Source: Microbacterium sp. SMR1
Lineage (GTDB): Bacteria; Actinomycetota; Actinomycetes; Actinomycetales; Microbacteriaceae
DNA length: 64,000 bases
Direction of reading: 5' to 3'
Assembly: GCF_003289625.1 (NCBI RefSeq)
Contig: NZ_QMBN01000001.1
Span: forward strand, 558,001 to 622,000
In this document: positions 9,164 to 16,176 of the stretch, piece after piece
How positions within the stretch are numbered: the stretch's first letter is position 1
How the letters are laid out: every line of letters starts with the position of its first letter
Program-made: the position numbers and the translations under genes
The notes under the pieces: model-generated
What the model was told of the DNA's origin: nothing
Seen by the model: only the letters and a program-made list of their open reading frames with translations
Database searches by the model: none

Positions 9164-10678
9164 ATGTCCACCGCACCGCACCCCGCCACCACTACCGCCG
9201 CCGGAACCGATGTCCGCGTGCGGTTCTGCCCGTCGCCGACCGGTCTGCCGCACGTCGGCCTCATCCGCACGGCCCTGTTCAACTGGGCCTACGCGCGCCA
9301 CAACGGCGGCAAGATGGTCTTCCGCATCGAAGACACCGACGCCGCGCGCGACAGCGAGGAGAGCTACCAGCAGCTGCTCGAAGCGCTGCGGTGGCTCGAG
9401 ATCGACTGGGATGAGGGCGTCGAGAAGGGCGGCCCGAACGCGCCGTACCGCCAGTCGCAGCGCCACGAGATCTACCGCCAGGTGCTCGACAAGCTCATCG
9501 CCGCCGGGGTCGTCTACGAGTCGTACTCGACCGCCGAGGAGATCGACGCCCGCAACGAGGCGAACGGCCGCGCGAAGCAGCTCGGCTACGACAACTTCGA
9601 CCGTGACCTCACCGACGAGCAGAAGGCCGCCTTCCGTGCCGAGGGTCGCGAGCCCGCATGGCGCCTGCGCGTGCCCGACCACGACCTCACCTTCGTCGAT
9701 CTCATCCGCGGCGAGGTGACCTTCCCCGCCGGGTCGTTCCCCGACTTCGTCATCGTTCGCGCCGGCGGCGTTCCGCTCTACACGTTCGTGAACCCCGTCG
9801 ACGACGCGCTCATGGGCATCACCCACGTTCTGCGCGGCGAGGACCTCATGCCGTCGACGGCGCGTCAGCTCGCGCTGTACGCGGCGCTCATCGAGGCCGG
9901 GGTCACTGATTTCGTCCCGCGGTTCGGTCACATGCCGCTCGTCCTCGGCGAGACCGGCAACAAGAAGCTGTCGAAGCGCGACCCGAAGGCCGATCTCTTC
10001 CTGCAGCGCGAGAAGGGCTTCATTCACGAGGGGCTCCTGAACTACCTGTCGCTCCTCGGCTGGTCGATCGCGCCCGATCGCGACGTCTTCACGCGCGACG
10101 AGCTGATCGCCGCGTTCGACATCGCCGACGTGAACCCGAACCCGGCCCGCTTCGACCAGAAGAAGGCCGAGTCGATCAACGGCGACCACGTGCGGATGCT
10201 CGCGCCCGACGACTTCGCCGAGCGCCTCGTGCCCTACCTCGCCGGCGCCGGGCTGATCGAGAACCCTCCCACGGCGGCGCAGCGCGAGATCCTCGAGGCC
10301 GCGGCGCCCCTCGTCCAGGAGCGAATGCAGCTGCTCGGCGATGCACCGGGTCTGCTCGGCTTCCTGTTCCGCTCCGAGGTCGCCTACGACGACGATGCGC
10401 TCTCGGGTCTTCCGGCGAACGCGGGGGAGGTGCTCGTCGCGTCGGTCGGCGCCCTCGAGCTCGTTCCCGAGCAGGGCTTCACCGCAGCCGCGGTGCAGGA
10501 TGCCCTCGCGCCCGCCCTCATCGAGGGGCTCGGGCTCAAGCCGCGTGTCGCCTACGGCCCGCTGCGCGTCGCCCTCAGCGGACGTCGCGTGTCGCCGCCG
10601 CTGTTCGAGTCGATGGAGCTGCTCGGCAAGGCCGAGACCATCCGCCGGCTCGACGCGCTCGTCCAGCGCGTCGGCTGA
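9164..10678 (+). CDS. gltX: Glutamyl-tRNA synthetase
   Basis: A class I aminoacyl-tRNA synthetase of 504 residues that charges tRNA-Glu. The HIGH-type signature is H30-V-G-L33 within [19 protein letters not shown], and the KMSKS equivalent is KLSKR near residue 268-272. A C-terminal anticodon-binding helical domain follows. The ATG at 9164 has GGAGGGG directly against it, too close for normal SD use, while TAAGCT ends 7 nt upstream; a leaderless or near-leaderless start is possible. A tRNA-Gln gene follows 83 nt later. No second, non-discriminating copy is visible here. Confidence 0.96.
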   Translation: MSTAPHPATTTAAGTDVRVRFCPSPTGLPHVGLIRTALFNWAYARHNGGKMVFRIEDTDAARDSEESYQQLLEALRWLEIDWDEGVEKGGPNAPYRQSQRHEIYRQVLDKLIAAGVVYESYSTAEEIDARNEANGRAKQLGYDNFDRDLTDEQKAAFRAEGREPAWRLRVPDHDLTFVDLIRGEVTFPAGSFPDFVIVRAGGVPLYTFVNPVDDALMGITHVLRGEDLMPSTARQLALYAALIEAGVTDFVPRFGHMPLVLGETGNKKLSKRDPKADLFLQREKGFIHEGLLNYLSLLGWSIAPDRDVFTRDELIAAFDIADVNPNPARFDQKKAESINGDHVRMLAPDDFAERLVPYLAGAGLIENPPTAAQREILEAAAPLVQERMQLLGDAPGLLGFLFRSEVAYDDDALSGLPANAGEVLVASVGALELVPEQGFTAAAVQDALAPALIEGLGLKPRVAYGPLRVALSGRRVSPPLFESMELLGKAETIRRLDALVQRVG

Positions 10679-10698
10679 CGCGCCCGGGCGGCGCTCGG

Positions 10699-10728
10699 TT
10701 AGGCCCCACCGCATCCGTCGGGTATAGT
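10699..10728 (+). promoter_or_regulatory. Promoter of tRNA-Gln
   Basis: TTAGGC, an 18-nt spacer and TATAGT form a sigma-70-like promoter whose predicted start near 10735 lies 27 nt before the mature tRNA 5' end. There is no other gene between gltX and the tRNA. Confidence 0.55.
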
Positions 10729-10761
10729 TGATCCTCGGTGCGACTGAGGTCAAACCGACCA

Positions 10762-10833
10762 TGGGGTATGGTGTAATTGGCAACACGGCTGATTCTGGTT
10801 CAGTTGTTCTTGGTTCGAGTCCAGGTACCCCAG
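10762..10833 (+). tRNA. tRNA-Gln (anticodon CTG)
   Basis: All arms fold by eye. The 7-bp acceptor is TGGGGTA/TACCCCA. The D arm is closed by GTG(T)/(A)CAC. The anticodon arm is GCTGA-TTCTGGT-TCAGT with CTG at the anticodon. The T arm is CTTGG-TTCGAGT-CCAGG, and the discriminator is G. The length is 72 nt and CCA is not encoded. It decodes CAG, the dominant glutamine codon in GC-rich genomes. Confidence 0.95.
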
Positions 10834-10844
10834 CTTCGAGAAAG

Positions 10845-10866
10845 GCCCCGCTTCGGCGGGGCTTTT
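10845..10866 (+). terminator. Intrinsic terminator after tRNA-Gln
   Basis: GCCCCGC-TTCG-GCGGGGC followed by TTTT: a 7-bp GC stem with a UUCG tetraloop and U run, 11 nt after the tRNA. Confidence 0.85.
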
Positions 10867-10892
10867 CCGTTTCGTGTTCGATGCGGCGGCGG

Positions 10893-12140
10893 TCAGTGAG
10901 GCCGGGCAGACGGTGCCAGCCGCGGTGCCACGACCGCCGCCACGATCAGCGGTGCGGCCAAGAAGAGCCAGGCGGCAGCCGAGGCCCCCGGCATCGCGAG
11001 CAGGACGCCGACGATGAGGTTGCCGATGAGCACCGCGATGCCCCCGCAGGTGGCGAGCAGGCCGAAGAACGACCCTGTCGGACGATCCTCCGCGAAGCGG
11101 GGCGCCAGCGACAGGGCTGTCGGGTTGGTCGTCATGTGGCCCGCCACGACGAGGGATGCCGCGACGACGACGATCGTGACGCGTGCGGCATCCGCCACCG
11201 GCGTCAGCGCGCCGACCGCGACGACGGCGAAGCCGGCGGCGGACAGCAGGTAGCCGGTGCGAAGGGCGACCGGCGCGCCGACGCGCGCCGACCAGCGGGC
11301 GACGGGGATTTGCAGCGTCAGCGTCAGGACCGACACCCACGCGAACATCCCGGCCGTCGCGGTGGCCGGGTGGTCCGTGGTGGCGAGCTGCAACGGCAAC
11401 GCGAGGTAGAGCTGGTTGTACGCCAGCAGATCGGCGGCGTGCGCGGCCGAGAAGCCGACGAAGCGCCGGTCACGCAACGACCACCAGCGTCTCGTCGGGC
11501 CCGCCGCGACCTTCGACGTGTGTTCGCGGCTCGCGGCGGGCAGCCAGAATGCGAGGAACAGTCCGATCAGAACGAAGAAGCCGGCCCCGCAGAGGGCGAC
11601 CGTTTCGAAGCCCCAGCCGAGGAGAGCGGCACCGATGACGGGGCCGGTCACAGCTCCCAGCTCGCCGGTGATGCTGAGCCAGGCGAAAAGCGAGGCACGT
11701 GGTCCGGTTCCCGCGGCCGGTCGCCGGCGCTCGGCGTCCGCGAGGAGCACGTTGAGCCCCGGTGAGAACAACGCTCCGCCGAGGCCCGTGAGGGCGGTCC
11801 CGGCGACGAAGAGAGCGAGCTGGGGCGGTGCCAGCAGTAGGGATGCCGCGAGCGTCGTGAACCCGGCCACGCGAACGGCGCAGCCGAGGAGAATGACGCG
11901 GCGCGCGCCGATTCTGTCGGCGAGCACCCCGCCGACGAGGAACATTCCCTGCTGGGCGAACGTGCGGATCCCGAGAATCAGTCCGACGGTGGTGGCCGCG
12001 ACGCCGAAGTCCTCGGTGAGGACGAGCGCGAGGAAGGGCACAACGGCGTAAAAGCCCGTGTTGAAGAGGAACTGCGTCGCCAGCAGCACCGGGGTGCGCG
12101 CGGCGCGCGGTGCTGCGGCACCGGGAGATGGTTCGGGCAC
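10893..12140 (-). CDS. MFS transporter
   Basis: A 415-residue major facilitator protein with about 12 hydrophobic segments. The loop after segment 2 carries LADRIGARRVIL, and the second half begins near residue 215 after a charged central loop. A longer reading from a TTG at 12212 would add a proline-rich tail; the GTG at 12140, with a GAGAGA stretch upstream, gives a normal N-terminus and is preferred. It is divergent from the 83-residue gene at 12286. The substrate is unknown; the sequence resembles SetA/YceL-like efflux carriers only in general layout. Confidence 0.8.
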   Translation of the reverse strand: MPEPSPGAAAPRAARTPVLLATQFLFNTGFYAVVPFLALVLTEDFGVAATTVGLILGIRTFAQQGMFLVGGVLADRIGARRVILLGCAVRVAGFTTLAASLLLAPPQLALFVAGTALTGLGGALFSPGLNVLLADAERRRPAAGTGPRASLFAWLSITGELGAVTGPVIGAALLGWGFETVALCGAGFFVLIGLFLAFWLPAASREHTSKVAAGPTRRWWSLRDRRFVGFSAAHAADLLAYNQLYLALPLQLATTDHPATATAGMFAWVSVLTLTLQIPVARWSARVGAPVALRTGYLLSAAGFAVVAVGALTPVADAARVTIVVVAASLVVAGHMTTNPTALSLAPRFAEDRPTGSFFGLLATCGGIAVLIGNLIVGVLLAMPGASAAAWLFLAAPLIVAAVVAPRLAPSARPH

Positions 12141-12285
12141 GTCGGTCTCTCTCGGGCTTCGGATGGCGTCGGCGGACCGCGTCGGGGCCCGCGGAGGGGG
12201 TGGGTCGTGCAACGCACCGAAACGATCATCGCAAGACGACGGCCGTGCGGCCGCGAACGGCGTGCCGTGGAGTCACAATGGTCGT

Positions 12286-12537
12286 ATGGGACTCTTCACG
12301 CAGCGACCCGAAGAACCGAGCGAATGGGCGGGTCTGCCCTCCGAGCCCGTTCGTCGGAAGTCGAACGCCGAGCTGCTGCCCGACGAGCCGCCGGCCGCCG
12401 ACCCTGCGGGCGACCTGCTCGGCGGGGGCGGTATCGCGTCGATCTCGATTCCGCTGGCGGTTCCGACCGCGACGGAGGCTGAAAACGCCGACGCCGACGG
12501 CGAGCCGGAATCACGCAGCGAGCCGCCCACTGTCTGA
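12286..12537 (+). CDS. Conserved hypothetical protein of Microbacteriaceae type
   Basis: An 83-residue, acidic, low-complexity soluble protein beginning MGLFTQRPEEPSEWAGLPSEP. It is rich in Pro, Ala and Glu, with a short hydrophobic stretch (GIASISIPLAV, about residues 50-60). No catalytic motif or membrane helix is visible. CACAAT ends exactly 6 nt before the ATG, the leaderless geometry seen for other genes here, and there is no SD. I recall similar short proteins in related genomes but know no function. An overlapping ATG 8 nt upstream is in another frame and less convincing. Confidence 0.6.
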   Translation: MGLFTQRPEEPSEWAGLPSEPVRRKSNAELLPDEPPAADPAGDLLGGGGIASISIPLAVPTATEAENADADGEPESRSEPPTV

Positions 12538-12540
12538 CAG
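12530..12540. promoter_or_regulatory. Palindrome in the promoter of the 12561 TetR gene
   Basis: CTGTC-T-GACAG is a perfect 11-nt palindrome lying just before the TAGGCT -10 hexamer (12549-12554) of the TetR gene, where a repressor could block it. The following bases repeat the half-site (TGTCGGATA). This suggests autoregulation, but the site is short. Confidence 0.35.
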
Positions 12541-12548
12541 GTGTCGGA

Positions 12549-12554
12549 TAGGCT
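12549..12554 (+). promoter_or_regulatory. -10 hexamer of a probable leaderless transcript (tetR)
   Basis: TAGGCT ends 6 nt before the ATG at 12561, so transcription would start at or next to the start codon. No SD is present. Confidence 0.5.
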
Positions 12555-12560
12555 GATCAC

Positions 12561-13109
12561 ATGGACCCGCGGTCGATGCGCAGCCGAGAGGCACTGCGCC
12601 GGGCCGCGCTCGATCTGGCCGCTGTTCGTCCGCTTGCGGATCTGTCGGTCTCCGAGATCTGCCGCACGGCCGGCGTGACACGCGATACGTTCTACCGTCA
12701 CGCGGATTCGCCCGTCGCGCTCGTCGCCGACGCGCTGAGCGTCGAGTTGGCGGAGGCTCTCTCCGACGTCGGCGAGCTCGACTCGCTCTCGACAGCCGAG
12801 GCGCTGCTGCTCTCGCACGTCAAGAAGCGAGCCGACGTGTACCGCGGGGCGCTGCATCCTTCGCTCGCCGCACCTATTCGTGGCGTGCTCGAGCGGGTCG
12901 TCGCCGGCGGCCTCGAGGAATGGCTCGCGCGGCATCCCGAGATCGAGCCGCCCGCGATGGACGACCAGCCGACGCGAGAGATCGCCGTCGCGTACGCGGC
13001 GGGCGGGACGGTCGCGGCGATCGAGGTCTGGCTGCGCTCCGGCGCGGACGACGCGGCGTGGGCGACGAGGGCGATCCTCGCCGCATCACCGGAATGGTGG
13101 CTGCGGTAA
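12561..13109 (+). CDS. TetR family transcriptional regulator
   Basis: A 182-residue TetR-type regulator. The helix-turn-helix lies at about residues 8-55 (LADLSVSEICRTAGVTRDTFYRH), and a helical C-terminal domain follows. The length is usual. The gene ends 25 nt before an alcohol dehydrogenase on the same strand, so control of that gene or co-transcription with it is likely. A palindrome sits in its own promoter. The ligand is not predictable. Confidence 0.82.
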   Translation: MDPRSMRSREALRRAALDLAAVRPLADLSVSEICRTAGVTRDTFYRHADSPVALVADALSVELAEALSDVGELDSLSTAEALLLSHVKKRADVYRGALHPSLAAPIRGVLERVVAGGLEEWLARHPEIEPPAMDDQPTREIAVAYAAGGTVAAIEVWLRSGADDAAWATRAILAASPEWWLR

Positions 13110-13134
13110 CGCGGCCGAACGAGAGGAGATCACG

Positions 13135-14187
13135 ATGAAGGCAGCAGTGTTCCACGCGAAGGAAGACCTCCGTGTGGAGAACGTCGACGAACCGACGGTG
13201 AACGCGGGCCAGGTGAAGCTGAAGAACGCTTTCGCGGGCATCTGCGGGTCGGATCTGCACGTCTACTACGCTCCGGAGGCCGCGGGCCTCACACTCGACG
13301 AGCCGCACCCCGTGACGGGCGCGCAGCTTCCGCAGATCCTCGGTCACGAGTTCGCGGGGACCGTCGTCGAGGTCGGCGAGGGCGTCGAGGGGGTCTCGGT
13401 CGGCGACCGCGCCGCGGTCTGGCCCGTTTACTACTGCGGCGAGTGCCCCGCGTGCGGGAAGGGAATGTTCAACGCCTGCCAGAAGATCGGCTTCCACGGC
13501 CTCAGCTCGCACGGCGGTGGCATGGCGGAATACACGACGGTTCCGGCGTCGATGCTGCACAAGCTCCCCGAGAACGTCGATCTGCGGATGGGTGCCCTCG
13601 TCGAGCCCATGGCCGTCGCGTGGCACGCGGTCGAGCGCTCCTTCGTGAAGGCGGGGCAGACCGCGATCGTCGCGGGTGCCGGTCCTATCGGCATCGGCGT
13701 CTGGTTCGCTCTCAAGGCTCGCGGTATCGAGAAGGTCCTCGTCTCAGAGCCGAGCGCCTCGCGGCGTGAGACGATCGCCGCGCTCGGTGCCACGGTCGTC
13801 GACCCCGTCTCGGGCGACCTCGCCGCCGCGGTGGCCGAGCTGACCGAAGGACGCGGTGCCGACGTCGCGTTCGACGCAGCAGGCGCCGGCCCCGCCATCA
13901 CGTCGGGACTCGCGAGCCTGGTGCCCGGCGGCCGCCTCGTCGTCGTGGCGATCCACGAGCGCGCGATGGAGTTCTCGCCGACGCAGCTCGTGATGGCCGA
14001 GACCGAGATCGCCGGGGCGCTGGCGTACCTGCCGGCCGACTTCGACGCGGTCATCGACGCGATGTCGCGCGGCGTCTACGACACGACGGGATGGGTCGAG
14101 GAGGTCCCGATCGACGGTGTCGTCGGCGCCATCGAGAAGCTCCGTGGTGGGGCCGGGGCGAAGATCCTCGTGCGTTCCGACGCCTGA
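13135..14187 (+). CDS. Zinc-dependent alcohol/2,3-butanediol dehydrogenase (MDR family)
   Basis: A 350-residue medium-chain dehydrogenase. Catalytic zinc ligands are C37 (GICGSDLH) and H71-E72 (LGHEFAGTV); structural zinc cysteines are C101, C104, C107 and C115. The Rossmann motif VAGAGPIGIG lies near residue 180. The layout, including the acidic loop after residue 45, matches the (R,R)-butanediol dehydrogenase branch, which interconverts acetoin/diacetyl and butanediol with NAD. Strong SD GAGAGGAG seven bases before the ATG. It sits behind a TetR gene and before a strong terminator, so it forms a two-gene unit at most. Exact substrate uncertain. Confidence 0.88.
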   Translation: MKAAVFHAKEDLRVENVDEPTVNAGQVKLKNAFAGICGSDLHVYYAPEAAGLTLDEPHPVTGAQLPQILGHEFAGTVVEVGEGVEGVSVGDRAAVWPVYYCGECPACGKGMFNACQKIGFHGLSSHGGGMAEYTTVPASMLHKLPENVDLRMGALVEPMAVAWHAVERSFVKAGQTAIVAGAGPIGIGVWFALKARGIEKVLVSEPSASRRETIAALGATVVDPVSGDLAAAVAELTEGRGADVAFDAAGAGPAITSGLASLVPGGRLVVVAIHERAMEFSPTQLVMAETEIAGALAYLPADFDAVIDAMSRGVYDTTGWVEEVPIDGVVGAIEKLRGGAGAKILVRSDA

Positions 14188-14212
14188 CGCCTGACGCCCG
14201 ACGCCTCGAAGC

Positions 14213-14251
14213 GAAAGCCCGCGAGTCCGAGTCATCGGTTCGCGGGCTTTC
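14213..14251. terminator. Terminator between adh and the SH3-like gene
   Basis: A 12-bp perfect stem (GAAAGCCCGCGA with TCGCGGGCTTTC) lies between convergent genes. The A/T-rich ends of the stem give a U run in both directions, so it can act bidirectionally. Confidence 0.85.
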
Positions 14252-14277
14252 GTGTTCTTGCTGAGCAGGAGCGGAGG

Positions 14278-14490
14278 TCAGGTGCGGCGCGGCCGCGGCG
14301 CCGGCGGCGGCGGGACGGGTTTGGCCGCGACGATGTCCGAGCGACGGATACGTTCGACCCCGCGCTTGCCGTCCACCACGACCAGCTCGTCGTCCGCGCT
14401 CAGCAGCTCGCCGAGCGCATCCGTCGCCTGTCCCGTCGGCAGCAGGTAGCGGACGACGACACGGTTGCCGGGGGCGGGCAGCCTCACCAT
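14278..14490 (-). CDS. Small SH3-like domain protein (Rv0428c N-terminal type)
   Basis: A 70-residue protein with a predicted small beta barrel: GNRVVVRYLLPTG, then DALGELLSADDELVVVDGKRGVERIRRSDIVAAKPVPPPP, and a Pro/Arg tail. This pattern matches, from memory, the SH3-like domain that precedes the acetyltransferase domain in Mycobacterium Rv0428c-type proteins; here it stands alone. The start ATG overlaps the stop of the zinc-ribbon SDR by 7 nt (ATGGTGA), so the two are translationally coupled. The function is unknown; DNA, RNA or protein binding is possible. It is real because of the tight overlap and clean domain. Confidence 0.65.
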   Translation of the reverse strand: MVRLPAPGNRVVVRYLLPTGQATDALGELLSADDELVVVDGKRGVERIRRSDIVAAKPVPPPPAPRPRRT

Positions 14491-15965
14491 GCGCCGGGGG
14501 AGTAGTCCTTGAGGAAGACTCCGAACAGATCTTCGCCGGCCTCGCCACGGACGATCGGGTCGTAGACGCGCGCGGCGCCGTCGACGAGGTCGAGCGGGGC
14601 GTGGAAGCCTTCCTCGGCCAAACGGACCTTGGTCGGGTGGGGACGCTCGTCGGTGATCCATCCGGTGTCGACGCTCGTCATCAGGATGCCGTCGGTCTCG
14701 AACATCTCGCGCGCGCTCGTGCGCGTGAGCATGTTCACGGCGGCCTTGGCCATGTTCGTGTGCGGGTGGCCGGGGCCCTTGTAACCGCGGTTGAAGACGC
14801 CCTCCATCGCGCTGACGTTGACGACGTAGGTGCGGCGGGCCGGGCTCGCGGCCAACGAGGCGCGCAGCTTCGACACGAGCAGGAAGGGCGCGGTGGTGTT
14901 GGCGAGCTGCACCTCGAGCATCTCGAGCGGGTCGACGTCGCCGACGCGCTGCGTCCACGAGTTGACGCTGTCGAGGTCGGGGATGAGTCCGCCGGCGTCG
15001 ATCGCCGTACCGGCGGCGAGGCGTTCGAGCGAGCTCGAGCCCGCGGCCATCGCCTGCTCGGTGAGCTCGTCTGCGCGCGAGGCTGCGGCGGCGAGGATCG
15101 GGTGAGCGTTCACCGAGCGCTCGAGAGCTCGGGGGTGCATGTCGTTGGTGTGGCCGAAGGTGACGAGCTCGGGCAGCGGCCCGTCCGGCAGCGGCGAGAG
15201 CTCGGCGTCGACGAGGGGCTGGTAGGCGCCGGGGGAGCGCCGCACTGTCTGCGTCGCGTTGTTGATGAGGATGTCGAGCGGACCGGCCGCGGCGACGTCA
15301 TCCGCGAGTCCGACGACCTGGGCGGGATCGCGCAGGTCGATGCCGACGACCTTGAGCCGGTCGATCCACTCCGGCGAGTCGGGCAGGCTCGTGAACCGGC
15401 GAACCGCGTCGCGGGGGAAACGCGTCGTGATGGTGGTGTGCGCGCCATCGCGCAGCAGCCGCAGGGCGATGTACATCCCGATCTTGGCGCGCCCGCCGGT
15501 GAGCAGCGCTCGGCGACCCGTGAGGTCGGTGCGGGCGTCGCGCTTCGCGTGGCTGAGGGCCGCGCAGTCGGGGCAGAGCTGGTGGTAGAAGGCGTCGACG
15601 AGCGTGTACGGCTGCTTGCAGATGTAGCAGGCGCGCGCCTTGATGAGGGTGCCGGCGATCGGAGCGGTCGTCGACGACGAGATCGGGATGCCGCGGGTCT
15701 CGTCGTCGATGCGGTCGGGGGCGCCGGTCGCGGTGGCGTGCACCACGGCGCGGTCGGCGGAGGCGACCGCATCCCGGATCTCACGGCGCCGCACCTTCTT
15801 CGCCGCCTTGAACATCGCCGCCGTCGCGCGTCGCACCGAGACGTAGTCCGGGTGGGCGTGGTCGATGTCGGCGAGCTGCTCCAGAACGCGGAGCGTCGCG
15901 GCGAGGTCGGCCGGATCGATGCCGCTGGGCGCTACGGAAGCGGGGGAGATCGTGTCGGGAAGCAC
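14484..15965 (-). CDS. SDR-family Rossmann protein with N-terminal extension and zinc ribbon
   Basis: A 493-residue protein, about twice normal SDR length. Residues 1-105 are a helical, charged extension. A four-cysteine zinc ribbon follows: C113-x2-C116 and C131-x2-C134. The SDR domain runs from about 148 to the end. The cofactor loop reads TGGRAKIG (156-163), with lysine where TGxxxGIG has glycine. NNA is kept (235-237), and S385 fits the catalytic serine. The YxxxK site reads TNMAK (403-407), so the tyrosine is replaced by threonine, although K407 remains. It may be catalytically altered or use Y395. It is coupled to the SH3-like gene. Function unknown. Confidence 0.78.
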   Translation of the reverse strand: MLPDTISPASVAPSGIDPADLAATLRVLEQLADIDHAHPDYVSVRRATAAMFKAAKKVRRREIRDAVASADRAVVHATATGAPDRIDDETRGIPISSSTTAPIAGTLIKARACYICKQPYTLVDAFYHQLCPDCAALSHAKRDARTDLTGRRALLTGGRAKIGMYIALRLLRDGAHTTITTRFPRDAVRRFTSLPDSPEWIDRLKVVGIDLRDPAQVVGLADDVAAAGPLDILINNATQTVRRSPGAYQPLVDAELSPLPDGPLPELVTFGHTNDMHPRALERSVNAHPILAAAASRADELTEQAMAAGSSSLERLAAGTAIDAGGLIPDLDSVNSWTQRVGDVDPLEMLEVQLANTTAPFLLVSKLRASLAASPARRTYVVNVSAMEGVFNRGYKGPGHPHTNMAKAAVNMLTRTSAREMFETDGILMTSVDTGWITDERPHPTKVRLAEEGFHAPLDLVDGAARVYDPIVRGEAGEDLFGVFLKDYSPGAW

Positions 15966-16014
15966 ACGGAATTCTACGACACCCGGTCTGAACGACTCCG
16001 GAGGAGGGGACGAC

Positions 16015-16044
16015 CCCGCCGGAGATGAGATCTCACGGCGGGGC
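16015..16044. repeat. Hairpin between DUF262-type and SDR genes
   Basis: CCCCGCCG and CGGCGGGG form an 8-bp GC stem around a 14-nt loop that itself contains GAGATCTC. It lies in the 211-nt gap between two leftward genes. With no T run it is a weak terminator for the DUF262-type gene or a structured leader for the SDR. The rest of this gap shows nothing recognisable. Confidence 0.5.
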
Positions 16045-16176
16045 CGTCAGTGAGCCCTGGGAGAAAGTGACCCGAACACCGTCTCTACCGAGCCGCTCAC
16101 GTACAACAGTGAAGCTACGCGGTCGAGAACCGGATCGCGGGGTCGTTGACGCCGCGCTTCCGACTCTGCTACGCGA

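Noticed and set aside
14176-14207. Short tandem GACGCCT-like repeat after the alcohol dehydrogenase
   Set aside because: Only four imperfect 7-8 nt units next to the stop codon; no sign of a CRISPR, VNTR or binding array.
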